DNA from: Pseudomonas canadensis
GTDB lineage: Bacteria; Pseudomonadota; Gammaproteobacteria; Pseudomonadales; Pseudomonadaceae
Reading direction: 5' to 3'
Length of the DNA: 64,000 bases
Assembly (NCBI RefSeq): GCF_000503215.1
Contig: NZ_KI628539.1
Span: 682,001-746,000 of the forward strand
Positions 56,755 through 64,000 of this stretch are shown one piece after another. Below the pieces are notes generated by a model. The model saw only the letters and a list, made by a program, of their open reading frames with translations, was not told the origin of the DNA and did not search any database. The first letter of the stretch is position 1; the number at the start of each line of letters is the position of its first letter. The position numbers and the translations under genes were made by a program.

Positions 56755-57900
56755 GTGCAGATCCAGGGTCATTACGAACTCCAGTTCGAAGCGGTACGTG
56801 AAGCCTTTGCCGCGTTGTTCGATGACCCGCAGGAGCGTGGTGCCGGGCTGTGTATCCAGATAGGCGGCGAAACCGTCGTCGACCTGTGGGCCGGCACCGC
56901 CGACAAGGACGGTGCCGAGGCTTGGCACAGTGACACCATCGTCAACCTGTTCTCCTGTACCAAGACGTTTACCGCCGTCACGGCCTTGCAGTTGGTGGCC
57001 GAAGGCAAGTTGCAACTGGACGTACCCGTTGCCAACTACTGGCCGGAGTTTGCGGCGGCGGGGAAAGAATCCATCACCCTGCGCCAGTTGCTCTGCCACC
57101 AGGCCGGGTTGCCGGCGATCCGCGAGATGCTGCCGACCGAGGCGCTGTACGACTGGCAACTGATGGTCGACACCCTGGCGGCCGAAGCCCCGTGGTGGAC
57201 GCCCGGCCAAGGTCATGGCTACGAGGCGATCACCTACGGCTGGCTGGTGGGTGAATTGCTCCGTCGCGCCGATGGGCGTGGGCCGGGAGAATCCATCGTG
57301 GCGCGGGTTGCGCGGCCATTGGGGCTGGACTTCCATGTGGGCCTGGCGGATGAAGAGTTTTATCGCGTGGCACATATAGCGCGTAGCAAAGGCAATATGG
57401 GCGATGAAGCGGCACAGCGTTTACTGCAAGTAATGATGCGTGAACCTGCGGCCATGACGACGCGTGCTTTTGCTAATCCACCGTCTATTCTGACCAGCAC
57501 TAACAAACCTGAATGGCGCCGTATGCAGCAGCCAGCGGCAAATGGTCACGGTAATGCACGCAGCCTGGCGGGCTTTTATAGCGGCTTATTGGACGGTAGT
57601 TTGCTCGAAGCCGACATGCTTGAACAATTGACCCGCGAACACAGTATCGGGCCGGATAAAACATTATTGACACAAACCCGTTTTGGCCTGGGTTGCATGT
57701 TGGACCAACCGCAGCTGCCCAATGCCACCTTCGGCCTTGGCCCGCGTGCATTCGGGCATCCCGGCGCAGGCGGCTCGGTAGGCTTTGCCGACCCAGAGCA
57801 TGATGTAGCGTTTGGTTTCGTCACTAATACATTGGGGCCTTATGTACTTATGGACCCACGGGCACAGAAGTTGGTCGGAATATTGGCCGGTTGTCTGTAA
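56755..57900 (+). CDS. Serine beta-lactamase-fold hydrolase (EstB type)
   Basis: 381 aa from GTG 56755, preceded by GAGG; further in-frame starts exist at 56734 and 56737. Class C beta-lactamase fold with SCTK (SxxK nucleophile) and a YEAITYGWLVGE segment carrying the YxN-like position; C-terminal GHPGAGGSVGFAD. EstB-type members are esterases rather than lactamases. No signal peptide is visible. Confidence 0.88.
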   Translation: MQIQGHYELQFEAVREAFAALFDDPQERGAGLCIQIGGETVVDLWAGTADKDGAEAWHSDTIVNLFSCTKTFTAVTALQLVAEGKLQLDVPVANYWPEFAAAGKESITLRQLLCHQAGLPAIREMLPTEALYDWQLMVDTLAAEAPWWTPGQGHGYEAITYGWLVGELLRRADGRGPGESIVARVARPLGLDFHVGLADEEFYRVAHIARSKGNMGDEAAQRLLQVMMREPAAMTTRAFANPPSILTSTNKPEWRRMQQPAANGHGNARSLAGFYSGLLDGSLLEADMLEQLTREHSIGPDKTLLTQTRFGLGCMLDQPQLPNATFGLGPRAFGHPGAGGSVGFADPEHDVAFGFVTNTLGPYVLMDPRAQKLVGILAGCL

Positions 57901-58043
57901 ACCCCTTGCTGTTTCACGTTTTTTTGTTACAAAGGCAACTATAAGAAGGCGCTGAACGAAATGATGTAACTTTAATGTTCTGTAAGCGTCTGTTTAACGG
58001 GTCATCCAGACCCCCGTTTCTTTTCTCATTTTGTGGATATCTC

Positions 58044-59195
58044 ATGTTATCGAACAAGTCCTTGGCACTGGCGCTATGCCTCACTATTACCGGCTGCGCA
58101 CAAACTCCACAAAATGATGCCGAGGGCGGGCATTGGTGGTCATTTGGATCTGATAAGGCCGCGACCAAGGACGCAGTGACCCAAACCGATGCCAAGCCGG
58201 AGGCTAAACCGGACACCAAGCCCGCTGCCGGCGCCAAGCCTGCCGCCCCGGTAGCCGCCGCTGCCGCCCCAGCCGCCAAGGCTGACACCGGCTCCAGCTG
58301 GTGGCCGTTCTCTTCCAAGACTGCCGACGAAAAGGCCGCCGATGCCAAGGCCGACCTGAAAGCCGACCTCAAGGCCGCCGAGCCCGCACCTGCCGCCACT
58401 CCAGCCGTCGCCAAGAACGACACCGAAACCAAATGGTGGTGGCCGTTCGAAAGCAAACCCAAGCCATTGGCCAAGGTCGACGTGACCAACGTGCCGATGC
58501 CTGACCCGAAAATCACTCAGGCCTGGTTGGATGACTATGAGCCACGCCTGCGCGCCGCCATCAAGGACAGCAACCTGCAACTGGAACGTCGTGACAACGT
58601 GCTCGTCGTGATCGCGCCGGTAGACGGTTCCTACAACCCGAAACGCCCAGCCATGTTGCTGCCGGTCACCCTGGGTCCGTTCACCCGCGTCGCCAAGGCC
58701 GTTGAAGCCGATCCGAAGACCGCCGTACTGGTACTGGGCCACGTCGACGCAACGGGCACCGCCCCAGCCAGCCAGGCGCTGACCAAGGAACGTGCACAAT
58801 CCATCGCGTCGATCTTCAGCCTCAGCGGCCTGAAGCAGGACCGTCTGATGCTGCGTGGCATGGGCGACCTGATGCCACGTGCCGCCAACGACAGCAACCA
58901 GGGCCGTGCCCTGAACCGTCGGATGGAAATCATGTTCACTCAGCGCACCACCATGCTGGCGCTGTTGAGCAAATATCAGTCGGGCAAAACCCCGCCTGTC
59001 GCCGAGATGGTTGCAGTGCAGGACGTTCCGGCACCGGCCCCAGCGGCCAAAGCCGCCGCTAAAAAGGCGCCAGCCGCCAAGAAAGCCGCTGCCAAGCCAG
59101 CCGCCAAAAAAGCCCCGGCCAAGCCTGCTGCCAAAAAGCCAGCACCGGCCAAAGCCAAGGCTGCAGCCCCGGCCAACGACCAAGCAAAAAACTGA
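58044..59195 (+). CDS. OmpA-family lipoprotein with Lys/Ala/Pro histone-like tail
   Basis: 383 aa from ATG 58044. Lipobox ITGC (Cys18). An Ala/Asp/Lys-rich linker contains three spaced motifs HWWSFGS, SWWPFSS and KWWWPFES. An OmpA-like domain follows (GHVDATGTAPASQALTKERAQS ... GRALNRRMEI). The C-terminal 60 residues are Lys-Ala-Pro repeats (AAKKAPAAKKAAAKPAAKK), like AlgP/histone H1 tails. The AT-rich leader 57901-58043 is promoter-like. pdxH follows after 27 nt. Confidence 0.88.
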   Translation: MLSNKSLALALCLTITGCAQTPQNDAEGGHWWSFGSDKAATKDAVTQTDAKPEAKPDTKPAAGAKPAAPVAAAAAPAAKADTGSSWWPFSSKTADEKAADAKADLKADLKAAEPAPAATPAVAKNDTETKWWWPFESKPKPLAKVDVTNVPMPDPKITQAWLDDYEPRLRAAIKDSNLQLERRDNVLVVIAPVDGSYNPKRPAMLLPVTLGPFTRVAKAVEADPKTAVLVLGHVDATGTAPASQALTKERAQSIASIFSLSGLKQDRLMLRGMGDLMPRAANDSNQGRALNRRMEIMFTQRTTMLALLSKYQSGKTPPVAEMVAVQDVPAPAPAAKAAAKKAPAAKKAAAKPAAKKAPAKPAAKKPAPAKAKAAAPANDQAKN

Positions 59196-59222
59196 TCCGC
59201 TGAACCACAAGGATAAAGCCGC

Positions 59223-59870
59223 ATGACCCAGGCACTGGCCGATATGCGCCGTGACTACACACGGGATGGTTTGAGCGAGGCCCAGGCCCCGAGCGAGCCG
59301 TTTGCCTTGTTCCATCAGTGGTTTGCTGACGCGGTGAAAACCGAGCAACCACCGGTGGAAGCCAATGCCATGACCTTGGCCACCGTCGACCAGGATGGTC
59401 GTCCGCACTGCCGCATCCTGTTGCTCAAGGGGTTGGATGCGCAGGGCTTTACCTTCTTCACCAACTATCAGAGTGCCAAGGGCCAGCAGCTCGCGGCGCG
59501 GCCGTTTGCGGCCATGACCTTCTTCTGGCCGACCTTGGAGCGCCAAGTGCGTATCGAAGGGCGGGTGGTGAAGGTCACGGCTGAAGAGTCGGACGCTTAT
59601 TATCAGGTCCGCCCGCTGGGCAGCCGCCTGGGCGCCTGGGCGTCTCCGCAGAGCCAGGTCATCCGCGACCGCGAAGAGCTGCAGGACCTGCTCAAGGCCA
59701 CCGAACAGCGTTTCAGCGACACCCAGCCCGACTGCCCCGAGCATTGGGGTGGCTACCGCTTGCTGCCGGAGCGCATCGAGTTCTGGCAAGGTCGTGCCAG
59801 CCGCTTGCACGACCGGCTGAACTATCGCCTGCAAGGGGCCGATTGGGCGCGCGAGCGCTTGGCACCCTGA
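59223..59870 (+). CDS. pdxH: Pyridoxine/pyridoxamine 5'-phosphate oxidase
   Basis: Final step of PLP synthesis and salvage, FMN-dependent. 215 aa. RILLLKGLDAQGFTFFTNY, RPFAAMTFFWPTLERQVRIEG and the C-terminal WQGRASRLHDR motifs are diagnostic. PLP is used by the enzyme at the window end, though unlinked. Confidence 0.97.
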   Translation: MTQALADMRRDYTRDGLSEAQAPSEPFALFHQWFADAVKTEQPPVEANAMTLATVDQDGRPHCRILLLKGLDAQGFTFFTNYQSAKGQQLAARPFAAMTFFWPTLERQVRIEGRVVKVTAEESDAYYQVRPLGSRLGAWASPQSQVIRDREELQDLLKATEQRFSDTQPDCPEHWGGYRLLPERIEFWQGRASRLHDRLNYRLQGADWARERLAP

Positions 59871-59906
59871 GCTGCACCTTTCGTCACTTCACCTGAATGT
59901 TGCCCG

Positions 59907-60167
59907 TCACCCTGAAGTCTCTACACCAGAGGCTTCGGGCGTGTACTGCTGCGCGGCATTCTTCAGCCAATGCGGTAGGTCGGACCGTTTGATTTTCAAG
60001 TTGCGGGCCTTTTCCAGCTGCCTGAGCATGAAGGCACGCTTGTGCGCATCATTGCCCGCCAGGGAAAGCGCCAGATCGCGATCCACCCAGCGCCTGATGC
60101 GCAGGTACAGCCAGCCATGGAAATACAGGCCGGCAAGGGTTGTGACTACAATGATGAAGTAATCCAT
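59907..60167 (-). CDS. Small membrane protein, function unknown
   Basis: 86 aa. An N-terminal membrane helix (MDYFIIVVTTLAGLYFHGWLYL) is followed by a basic cytoplasmic region (RIRRWVDRDLALSLAGNDAHKRAFMLRQL). AGGA precedes the ATG. It converges on pdxH with 36 nt between. No family recognised. Confidence 0.8.
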   Translation of the reverse strand: MDYFIIVVTTLAGLYFHGWLYLRIRRWVDRDLALSLAGNDAHKRAFMLRQLEKARNLKIKRSDLPHWLKNAAQQYTPEASGVETSG

Positions 60168-60324
60168 GAAGATCCTGGTTGGACGTTAAGTGCTACCGTT
60201 CGTCGATTTTTCTGGTGCGGGCAGTCTGTACTGAGGCTGAATGAAAGCAATTTTCTGCGGTGCTTGCCGTGACAGGCGTCAAGCTGCAGCGTTTAATGAC
60301 CACCTGTCCTTTGGAGTTGATGCT

Positions 60325-60789
60325 ATGCGTAAGTCCGTTTTACTGGTTGCCTGCTTTACCACCCTGTCGTTGCTGCTGGGTGGCTGCGCCTCGAGTCTGA
60401 CCGGCGACTCGTACTCCCGTGACGAAGCGCGTCGTGTACAGACCGTGCGCATGGGGACCATCGAATCCCTGCGTCCGGTGAAAATCGAAGGCACCAAGAC
60501 CCCAATTGGTGGCGCTGCTGGCGCAGTCATTGGCGGCGTTGGCGGCAGTGCCATCGGCGGCGGCCGTGGCAGCATCGTGACCGCCGTGATCGGTGCTGTT
60601 GCTGGCGGCCTGTTGGGTTCGGCCACCGAAGAAGGCCTGACCCGCACCCAGGGTGTGGAAATCACCGTTCGCGAAGACGACGGCAGCATGCGCGCCTACG
60701 TGCAAGCCGTGCAGGAGAATGAAATCTTCCGCATTGGTGACCGCGTGCGCATCATGACCGTTGATGGTACCAGTCGCGTTACTCGCTAA
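60325..60789 (+). CDS. Glycine-zipper outer-membrane lipoprotein (SlyB/Pcp type)
   Basis: 154 aa from ATG 60325, with GGAG 10 nt upstream. Lipobox LGGC (Cys20), then a glycine-zipper segment (GGAAGAVIGGVGGSAIGGGRGSIVTAVIGAVAGGLLG) and a conserved C-terminal domain (VRIMTVDGTSRVTR). SlyB-type proteins form PhoPQ-linked outer-membrane complexes in enterics; regulation here is not visible. Confidence 0.9.
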   Translation: MRKSVLLVACFTTLSLLLGGCASSLTGDSYSRDEARRVQTVRMGTIESLRPVKIEGTKTPIGGAAGAVIGGVGGSAIGGGRGSIVTAVIGAVAGGLLGSATEEGLTRTQGVEITVREDDGSMRAYVQAVQENEIFRIGDRVRIMTVDGTSRVTR

Positions 60790-60808
60790 GCGCGGGTTGT
60801 AGAAACAC

Positions 60809-60840
60809 AAAACCCCAACCGGGTGACTGGTTGGGGTTTT
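60809..60840 (+). terminator. Terminator after the SlyB-like gene
   Basis: 12-bp stem AAAACCCCAACC / GGTTGGGGTTTT with an 8-nt loop and TTTT-rich end. Confidence 0.8.
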
Positions 60841-60882
60841 TCGTTTTATGGGCGGCTGCCAGGTTAAAAGCAAAAAACGCAG

Positions 60883-60921
60883 GCAATAAAAAACCGCCTT
60901 AGTAGGGCGGTTTTTTATTGC
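60883..60921. terminator. Perfect palindromic bidirectional terminator
   Basis: 16-bp arms (GCAATAAAAAACCGCC and its complement) with a 7-nt loop, U-run on both strands. It would stop transcription from either side, and so isolates the 61 kb region. Confidence 0.8.
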
Positions 60922-61350
60922 ATACCCAACTATCGGCTGGGGATGCGACTCAAAGATGCATTGACCTGCAGCCGGATGTTACCCCTGGTCATACGGTCAT
61001 GCAAGGTTGGGAGATAGTCCACGAGGGCGATTCCTGCAGCTTTTCTGTTTTTGATTTCACTGCAAAAAATTGCAATAGATCTCGCAAGCAATACTGGATA
61101 TTTGATCACTGTTCGTCACACCTTCATTCGGGATATTCGTTAGGCTCTTCCCTGTTCTACATTTGTTGCTTTTAGGTGAGCCGGGTACGCGCGCGAGTTT
61201 TCGGACTGACCGCCACGGGCTAGTAATCCGTGCCGGATTCACGCGGAAGGCCCATCAACCCGGCCGCCTCAAAGATGCATTGACCTGCATCCAAAGGCCA
61301 CGTGTTCCGGTAAGTGTGCTGGAGGTAGGCCCAAAGTAATGGGGCCGAGT
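60922..61350. other. Structured non-coding region with a duplicated 22-mer
   Basis: 429 nt with no recognisable long gene. A 22-bp sequence beginning CTCAAAGATG occurs at 60949-60970 and, identically, at 61268-61289. Between the copies lies a stretch that is AT-rich (about 61020-61175), then a GC-rich segment in which GCCGGGT (61180-61186) and ACCCGGC (61258-61264) can close an 85-nt structure containing CCGCCACGG / CCGTGCCGG. It may be the leader of the small gene or a small RNA. Confidence 0.5.
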
Positions 61351-61449
61351 ATGTCGAAGTTTGCACGGCGTATGTGGAACCTCGTAGTGAACTGCCTGCG
61401 TGCTTATCACGTATGGACGTTCCTGCGAGACAGCTTCGATGACCTGTAA
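61351..61449 (+). CDS. Candidate 32-aa small protein
   Basis: Open frame with ATG at 61351 and TAA at 61447; begins MSKFARRMW and ends FLRDSFDDL, a basic, Trp-rich, partly amphipathic peptide. A weak GGGGCC-type ribosome-binding site lies 5-10 nt upstream, and an 11-bp intrinsic terminator begins 14 nt after the stop, so the unit has transcript-sized boundaries. Short length means coding is not certain. Confidence 0.45.
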   Translation: MSKFARRMWNLVVNCLRAYHVWTFLRDSFDDL

Positions 61450-61463
61450 GGTCTGAGGAGTGG

Positions 61464-61494
61464 AGCCGCCTCGGTCAATCCGAGGCGGCTTTTT
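61464..61494 (+). terminator. Terminator after the 32-aa gene
   Basis: 11-bp stem AGCCGCCTCGG / CCGAGGCGGCT with loop TCAAT, then TTTT. Also usable on the opposite strand as the nhaA end. Confidence 0.8.
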
Positions 61495-61512
61495 GGTTTT
61501 CGGTCTGTCAGT

Positions 61513-62700
61513 TCAACCCTGAAGCGTGGCCTTCTTACGACTCGCCATCGCCGTCACCGCATAACCAATACACGCCGCCAGAATCGATCCCGTCAAAATC
61601 CCCATCCGGTCCTCACCGGCAAACTCACTGGCACCCGGCACAAATGCCAGCGAACCGACAAACAGGCTCATGGTAAAGCCGATGCCACACAGGATCGCCA
61701 CGCCAAACACCTGGCCCCAGTTCGCGCCGCTGGGCAGGGCGGCAAGGCCGGTCTTGATCGCCAACCAGGTGAGGCCAAACACACCCACGGTCTTGCCGAT
61801 CAGCAGGCCAGCGGCGATGCCCATGGGCACGTGATGGGTGAAGCTTTCCAGGCTGACGCCAGTCAAGGATACGCCGGCGTTGGCGAAGGCAAACAGCGGC
61901 AAGATGCCGTAGGCCACCCACGGGTGCAGCGCATGTTCCAGTGTGAGCAGTGGCGAGGGTTCGGCGTTTTTGGTGCGCATCGGGATGCAGAAGGCCAACG
62001 TCACACCGGCCAGCGTCGCGTGAACACCACTCTTGAGTACGCACACCCACAGGATCAGTCCAATGATCAGGTACGGCCCGAGCTTGATTACGCCCAGGCG
62101 GTTCATGGCAATCAAGGCAATCAAGCAGGCACCCGCGCCCGCCAGTGCAGCGCCGGACAGGTCGGCGGAGTAGAACACCGCGATGACGATGATCGCGCCC
62201 AGGTCGTCAATGATTGCCAGGGTCATCAGGAACAGTTTCAGCGACACCGGCACACGCTTGCCCAGCAAGGCCAGCACGCCCAATGCGAAGGCGATGTCGG
62301 TGGCCATGGGGATCGCCCAGCCGGAGAGTGCGGCGGGGTAATCCTTGTTGATCGCCCAGTAGATCAGCGCCGGCACGACCATGCCGCCGATAGCCGCCGC
62401 GCCTGGCAGCACCACTTGCGAGGGCTTGGACAGGTGGCCGTCGAGCAATTCACGCTTGACCTCCAGGCCGATCAGCAGGAAGAACAAGGCCATCAGGCCA
62501 TCGTTGATCCACAGCAAGGCCGGCTTGGCGATTTTCAACGCGCCGATCTGGGCCACCACCGGTACGTCGAGAAACGCAGCGTACAAGTGCGACAAAGGTG
62601 AATTGTTGATGATCAACGCCAGGGCGGCAGCCGCGATCAACAACAGACCGCTGGCGGCTTCCAGCTGGAAGAAACGGGTAAAAGTGCTACGCAGAGGCAA
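61513..62700 (-). CDS. nhaA: Na+/H+ antiporter NhaA
   Basis: 395 aa, about twelve membrane helices. Exchanges two protons for one sodium ion at the inner membrane. The paired aspartates in LFLMTLAIIDDLGAIIVIAVFY (E. coli Asp163/Asp164) and the ALSGWAIPMATDIAFALGVLALLGKRVP segment are present. The 216-nt region between nhaA and the divergent PLP gene is AT-rich and promoter-like. Confidence 0.97.
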   Translation of the reverse strand: MPLRSTFTRFFQLEAASGLLLIAAAALALIINNSPLSHLYAAFLDVPVVAQIGALKIAKPALLWINDGLMALFFLLIGLEVKRELLDGHLSKPSQVVLPGAAAIGGMVVPALIYWAINKDYPAALSGWAIPMATDIAFALGVLALLGKRVPVSLKLFLMTLAIIDDLGAIIVIAVFYSADLSGAALAGAGACLIALIAMNRLGVIKLGPYLIIGLILWVCVLKSGVHATLAGVTLAFCIPMRTKNAEPSPLLTLEHALHPWVAYGILPLFAFANAGVSLTGVSLESFTHHVPMGIAAGLLIGKTVGVFGLTWLAIKTGLAALPSGANWGQVFGVAILCGIGFTMSLFVGSLAFVPGASEFAGEDRMGILTGSILAACIGYAVTAMASRKKATLQG

Positions 62701-62916
62701 GGGATGCTCTCCAATCCAGATTCAATAGGTGGGTACCCTAACCCGTACGGTTAGTTGTTAAAACAAAAGTTATATTCTTATTTGTTATAAGCAGCTGTTT
62801 GGCATGACGTTGCGCCTAAGCCTAGCAATTGTGTGTCCGATTGAGTCGGTACTGTATCTGTGTGAGGCGTAGGAAACCCCCTAAAATCAGGGCTTACACC
62901 TTTAGAGAAACTCTCC

Positions 62917-64000
62917 ATGAGCGATCAACGACCCTGGGCACGCGAAGCCATTCGTATCATTGAAGCAGACTTCCAGCGCAGCGCCGACACGCACCTGATT
63001 CCCTTGCCGCTACCGGGGTTGCCGGGTATCGAGTTGTACTTCAAGGACGAGTCCAGCCACCCCACCGGTAGCCTGAAACATCGGTTGGCGCGTTCGCTGT
63101 TTTTGTACGCGTTGTGCAATGGCTGGCTCAAGCCGGGCGCGCCGGTGATCGAGGCGTCCAGTGGCTCGACAGCGATTTCCGAAGCCTACTTCGCGCGCTT
63201 GCTCGGTTTGCCGTTTATCGCGGTGATGCCGGCTACCACCTCCCAGGAGAAAATCGCGCAGATTGCCTTCTACGGCGGCAAAAGCCACCTGGTACAAGAT
63301 CCCACGCAGATCTACGCCGAATCCGAACGTCTGGCGCGGGAAAGTGGCGGTCACTTCATGGACCAGTTCACCTATGCCGAGCGCGCCACCGACTGGCGGG
63401 CAAATAACAACATCGCTGAGTCGATCTTCCAGCAGATGCGCTTCGAGCAGCATCCGGAACCGAGCTGGTTGATCTCCAGCCCCGGCACTGGCGGCACGAC
63501 CGCGACCCTTGGTCGTTATGTGCGCTATCGCCAGCACCGCACCCGCGTATTGTGTGCCGATGCCGAGCGTTCAGTGTTCTTTGATTTCTATCAGAGCGGC
63601 GACGCCAGCTTGCGCCTGGACTGCGGTTCACGCATCGAAGGTATTGGCCGACCACGGGTTGAGGCATCGTTTCTGCCCAAGGTAATCGATGCGATGGTCA
63701 AGGTGCCGGATGCGCTGTCGCTGGCGGCCATGCACTACCTGGCCGAGCGCTTGGGGCGGCGGGTCGGTGGTTCCAGCGGGACCAACCTGGTTGGCGCTTT
63801 AGTGGCAGCGCAGCAGATGAAAGCGGCGGGGGAATCGGGTTCGATCGTGGCGATCTTGTGTGATGGCGGTGAACGCTATGCCACGACTTACTACGATCAG
63901 GCCTGGTTGGCAGCGCAGGGGTACGGGTTGGAGGACTTGATTGCGGCCGTTGCGGCCAGTGTCGAGCGGGGCGAGCCGTTGCCGGACAGCATCCTGCGCG
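62917..64000 (+). CDS. PLP-dependent cysteine synthase-family enzyme (3' truncated by window edge)
   Basis: Frame open from ATG 62917 to the end of the window: 361 residues visible, no stop. Fold type II PLP enzyme: SSHPTGSLKHR with the PLP lysine Lys54, EASSGSTAISEAYFARLLG, SSPGTGGTTATLGRYV and the C-terminal GGSSGTNLVGALVA phosphate-loop segment. Cysteine synthase/cystathionine beta-synthase relatives; the SLKH motif differs from the usual SVKDR of CysK/CysM, so the substrate may differ. Divergent from nhaA. Confidence 0.9.
   Translation, partial: MSDQRPWAREAIRIIEADFQRSADTHLIPLPLPGLPGIELYFKDESSHPTGSLKHRLARSLFLYALCNGWLKPGAPVIEASSGSTAISEAYFARLLGLPFIAVMPATTSQEKIAQIAFYGGKSHLVQDPTQIYAESERLARESGGHFMDQFTYAERATDWRANNNIAESIFQQMRFEQHPEPSWLISSPGTGGTTATLGRYVRYRQHRTRVLCADAERSVFFDFYQSGDASLRLDCGSRIEGIGRPRVEASFLPKVIDAMVKVPDALSLAAMHYLAERLGRRVGGSSGTNLVGALVAAQQMKAAGESGSIVAILCDGGERYATTYYDQAWLAAQGYGLEDLIAAVAASVERGEPLPDSILR

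Noticed and set aside
58140..59834. 564-codon Gly-rich open frame on the - strand across the OmpA lipoprotein and pdxH
   Set aside because: Its apparent glycine richness is the complement of Ala/Lys/Pro repeats; it spans two real genes on the other strand.
61180..61264. Possible tRNA gene
   Set aside because: The 7-bp closing stem fits, but no T-loop GTTC motif, anticodon stem or CCA end could be fitted.

Overview
This 64 kb window is a contiguous stretch of chromosome from a Pseudomonas, most likely of the P. fluorescens group. The basis is protein-level recognition of the core genes, the order lpxD-fabZ-lpxA-lpxB-rnhB-dnaE-accA-tilS-pyrG-kdsA-eno-ftsB-ispD...ispF-truD-surE-pcm-nlpD-rpoS, high GC, and many paired REP palindromes of the fluorescent-pseudomonad type. 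I saw no rRNA, tRNA, CRISPR array, insertion sequence, integrase or prophage gene. The first gene (lpxD) and the last (a PLP-dependent cysteine synthase-like gene) run off the ends.

Layout. 1-15.5 kb: lipid A, fatty acid, DNA polymerase III, tRNA lysidine, CTP, KDO, enolase, division and isoprenoid genes, all on the + strand. 15.5-18.5 kb: a divergent LysR regulator and a glutathione-dependent formaldehyde detoxification pair (frmA, fghA) sitting between ispD and ispF. 18.5-23.7 kb: ispF-truD-surE-pcm-nlpD-rpoS. 23.9-25.4 kb: a cold-shock protein, dcd and a small proline-rich gene. 25.4-35.7 kb (- strand): a ligase-associated DNA-repair set (exonuclease, ATP-dependent ligase, Lhr-like helicase, PdeM phosphoesterase), split in the middle by a polar amino-acid ABC operon with an embedded M14 deacylase. 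36-38.4 kb: a QuiP-like acylase. 38.6-47.8 kb: a YfcG-type GST, then a catecholate-iron uptake set (TonB receptor with Fur box, PiuC-like hydroxylase, binding protein, permease, ATPase) and a divergent two-component system. 48-49.6 kb: a compact four-gene operon with two SEC-C proteins. 49.8-60.8 kb: envelope and accessory genes (two OmpA-type lipoproteins, a collagen-like exported protein, a CopD-like membrane protein, DinG-type helicase, agarase-like hydrolase, serine hydrolase, pdxH, SlyB-like lipoprotein). 60.9-61.5 kb: a structured intergenic region with a duplicated 22-mer and a candidate 32-aa gene. 61.5-64 kb: nhaA and the PLP enzyme.

The most unusual sequence-level observations concern REP elements. 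At two loci, paired REP arms supply the TAG stop codons of two convergent genes each. At a third, a half-REP sits at the end of an iron-binding-protein gene that has no stop there, so its frame stays open for about 250 codons across the downstream permease gene. Other points worth a look are the split repair cassette, the SEC-C operon, the 61 kb small gene with a structured leader, and a terminator directly abutting the ispF start codon.
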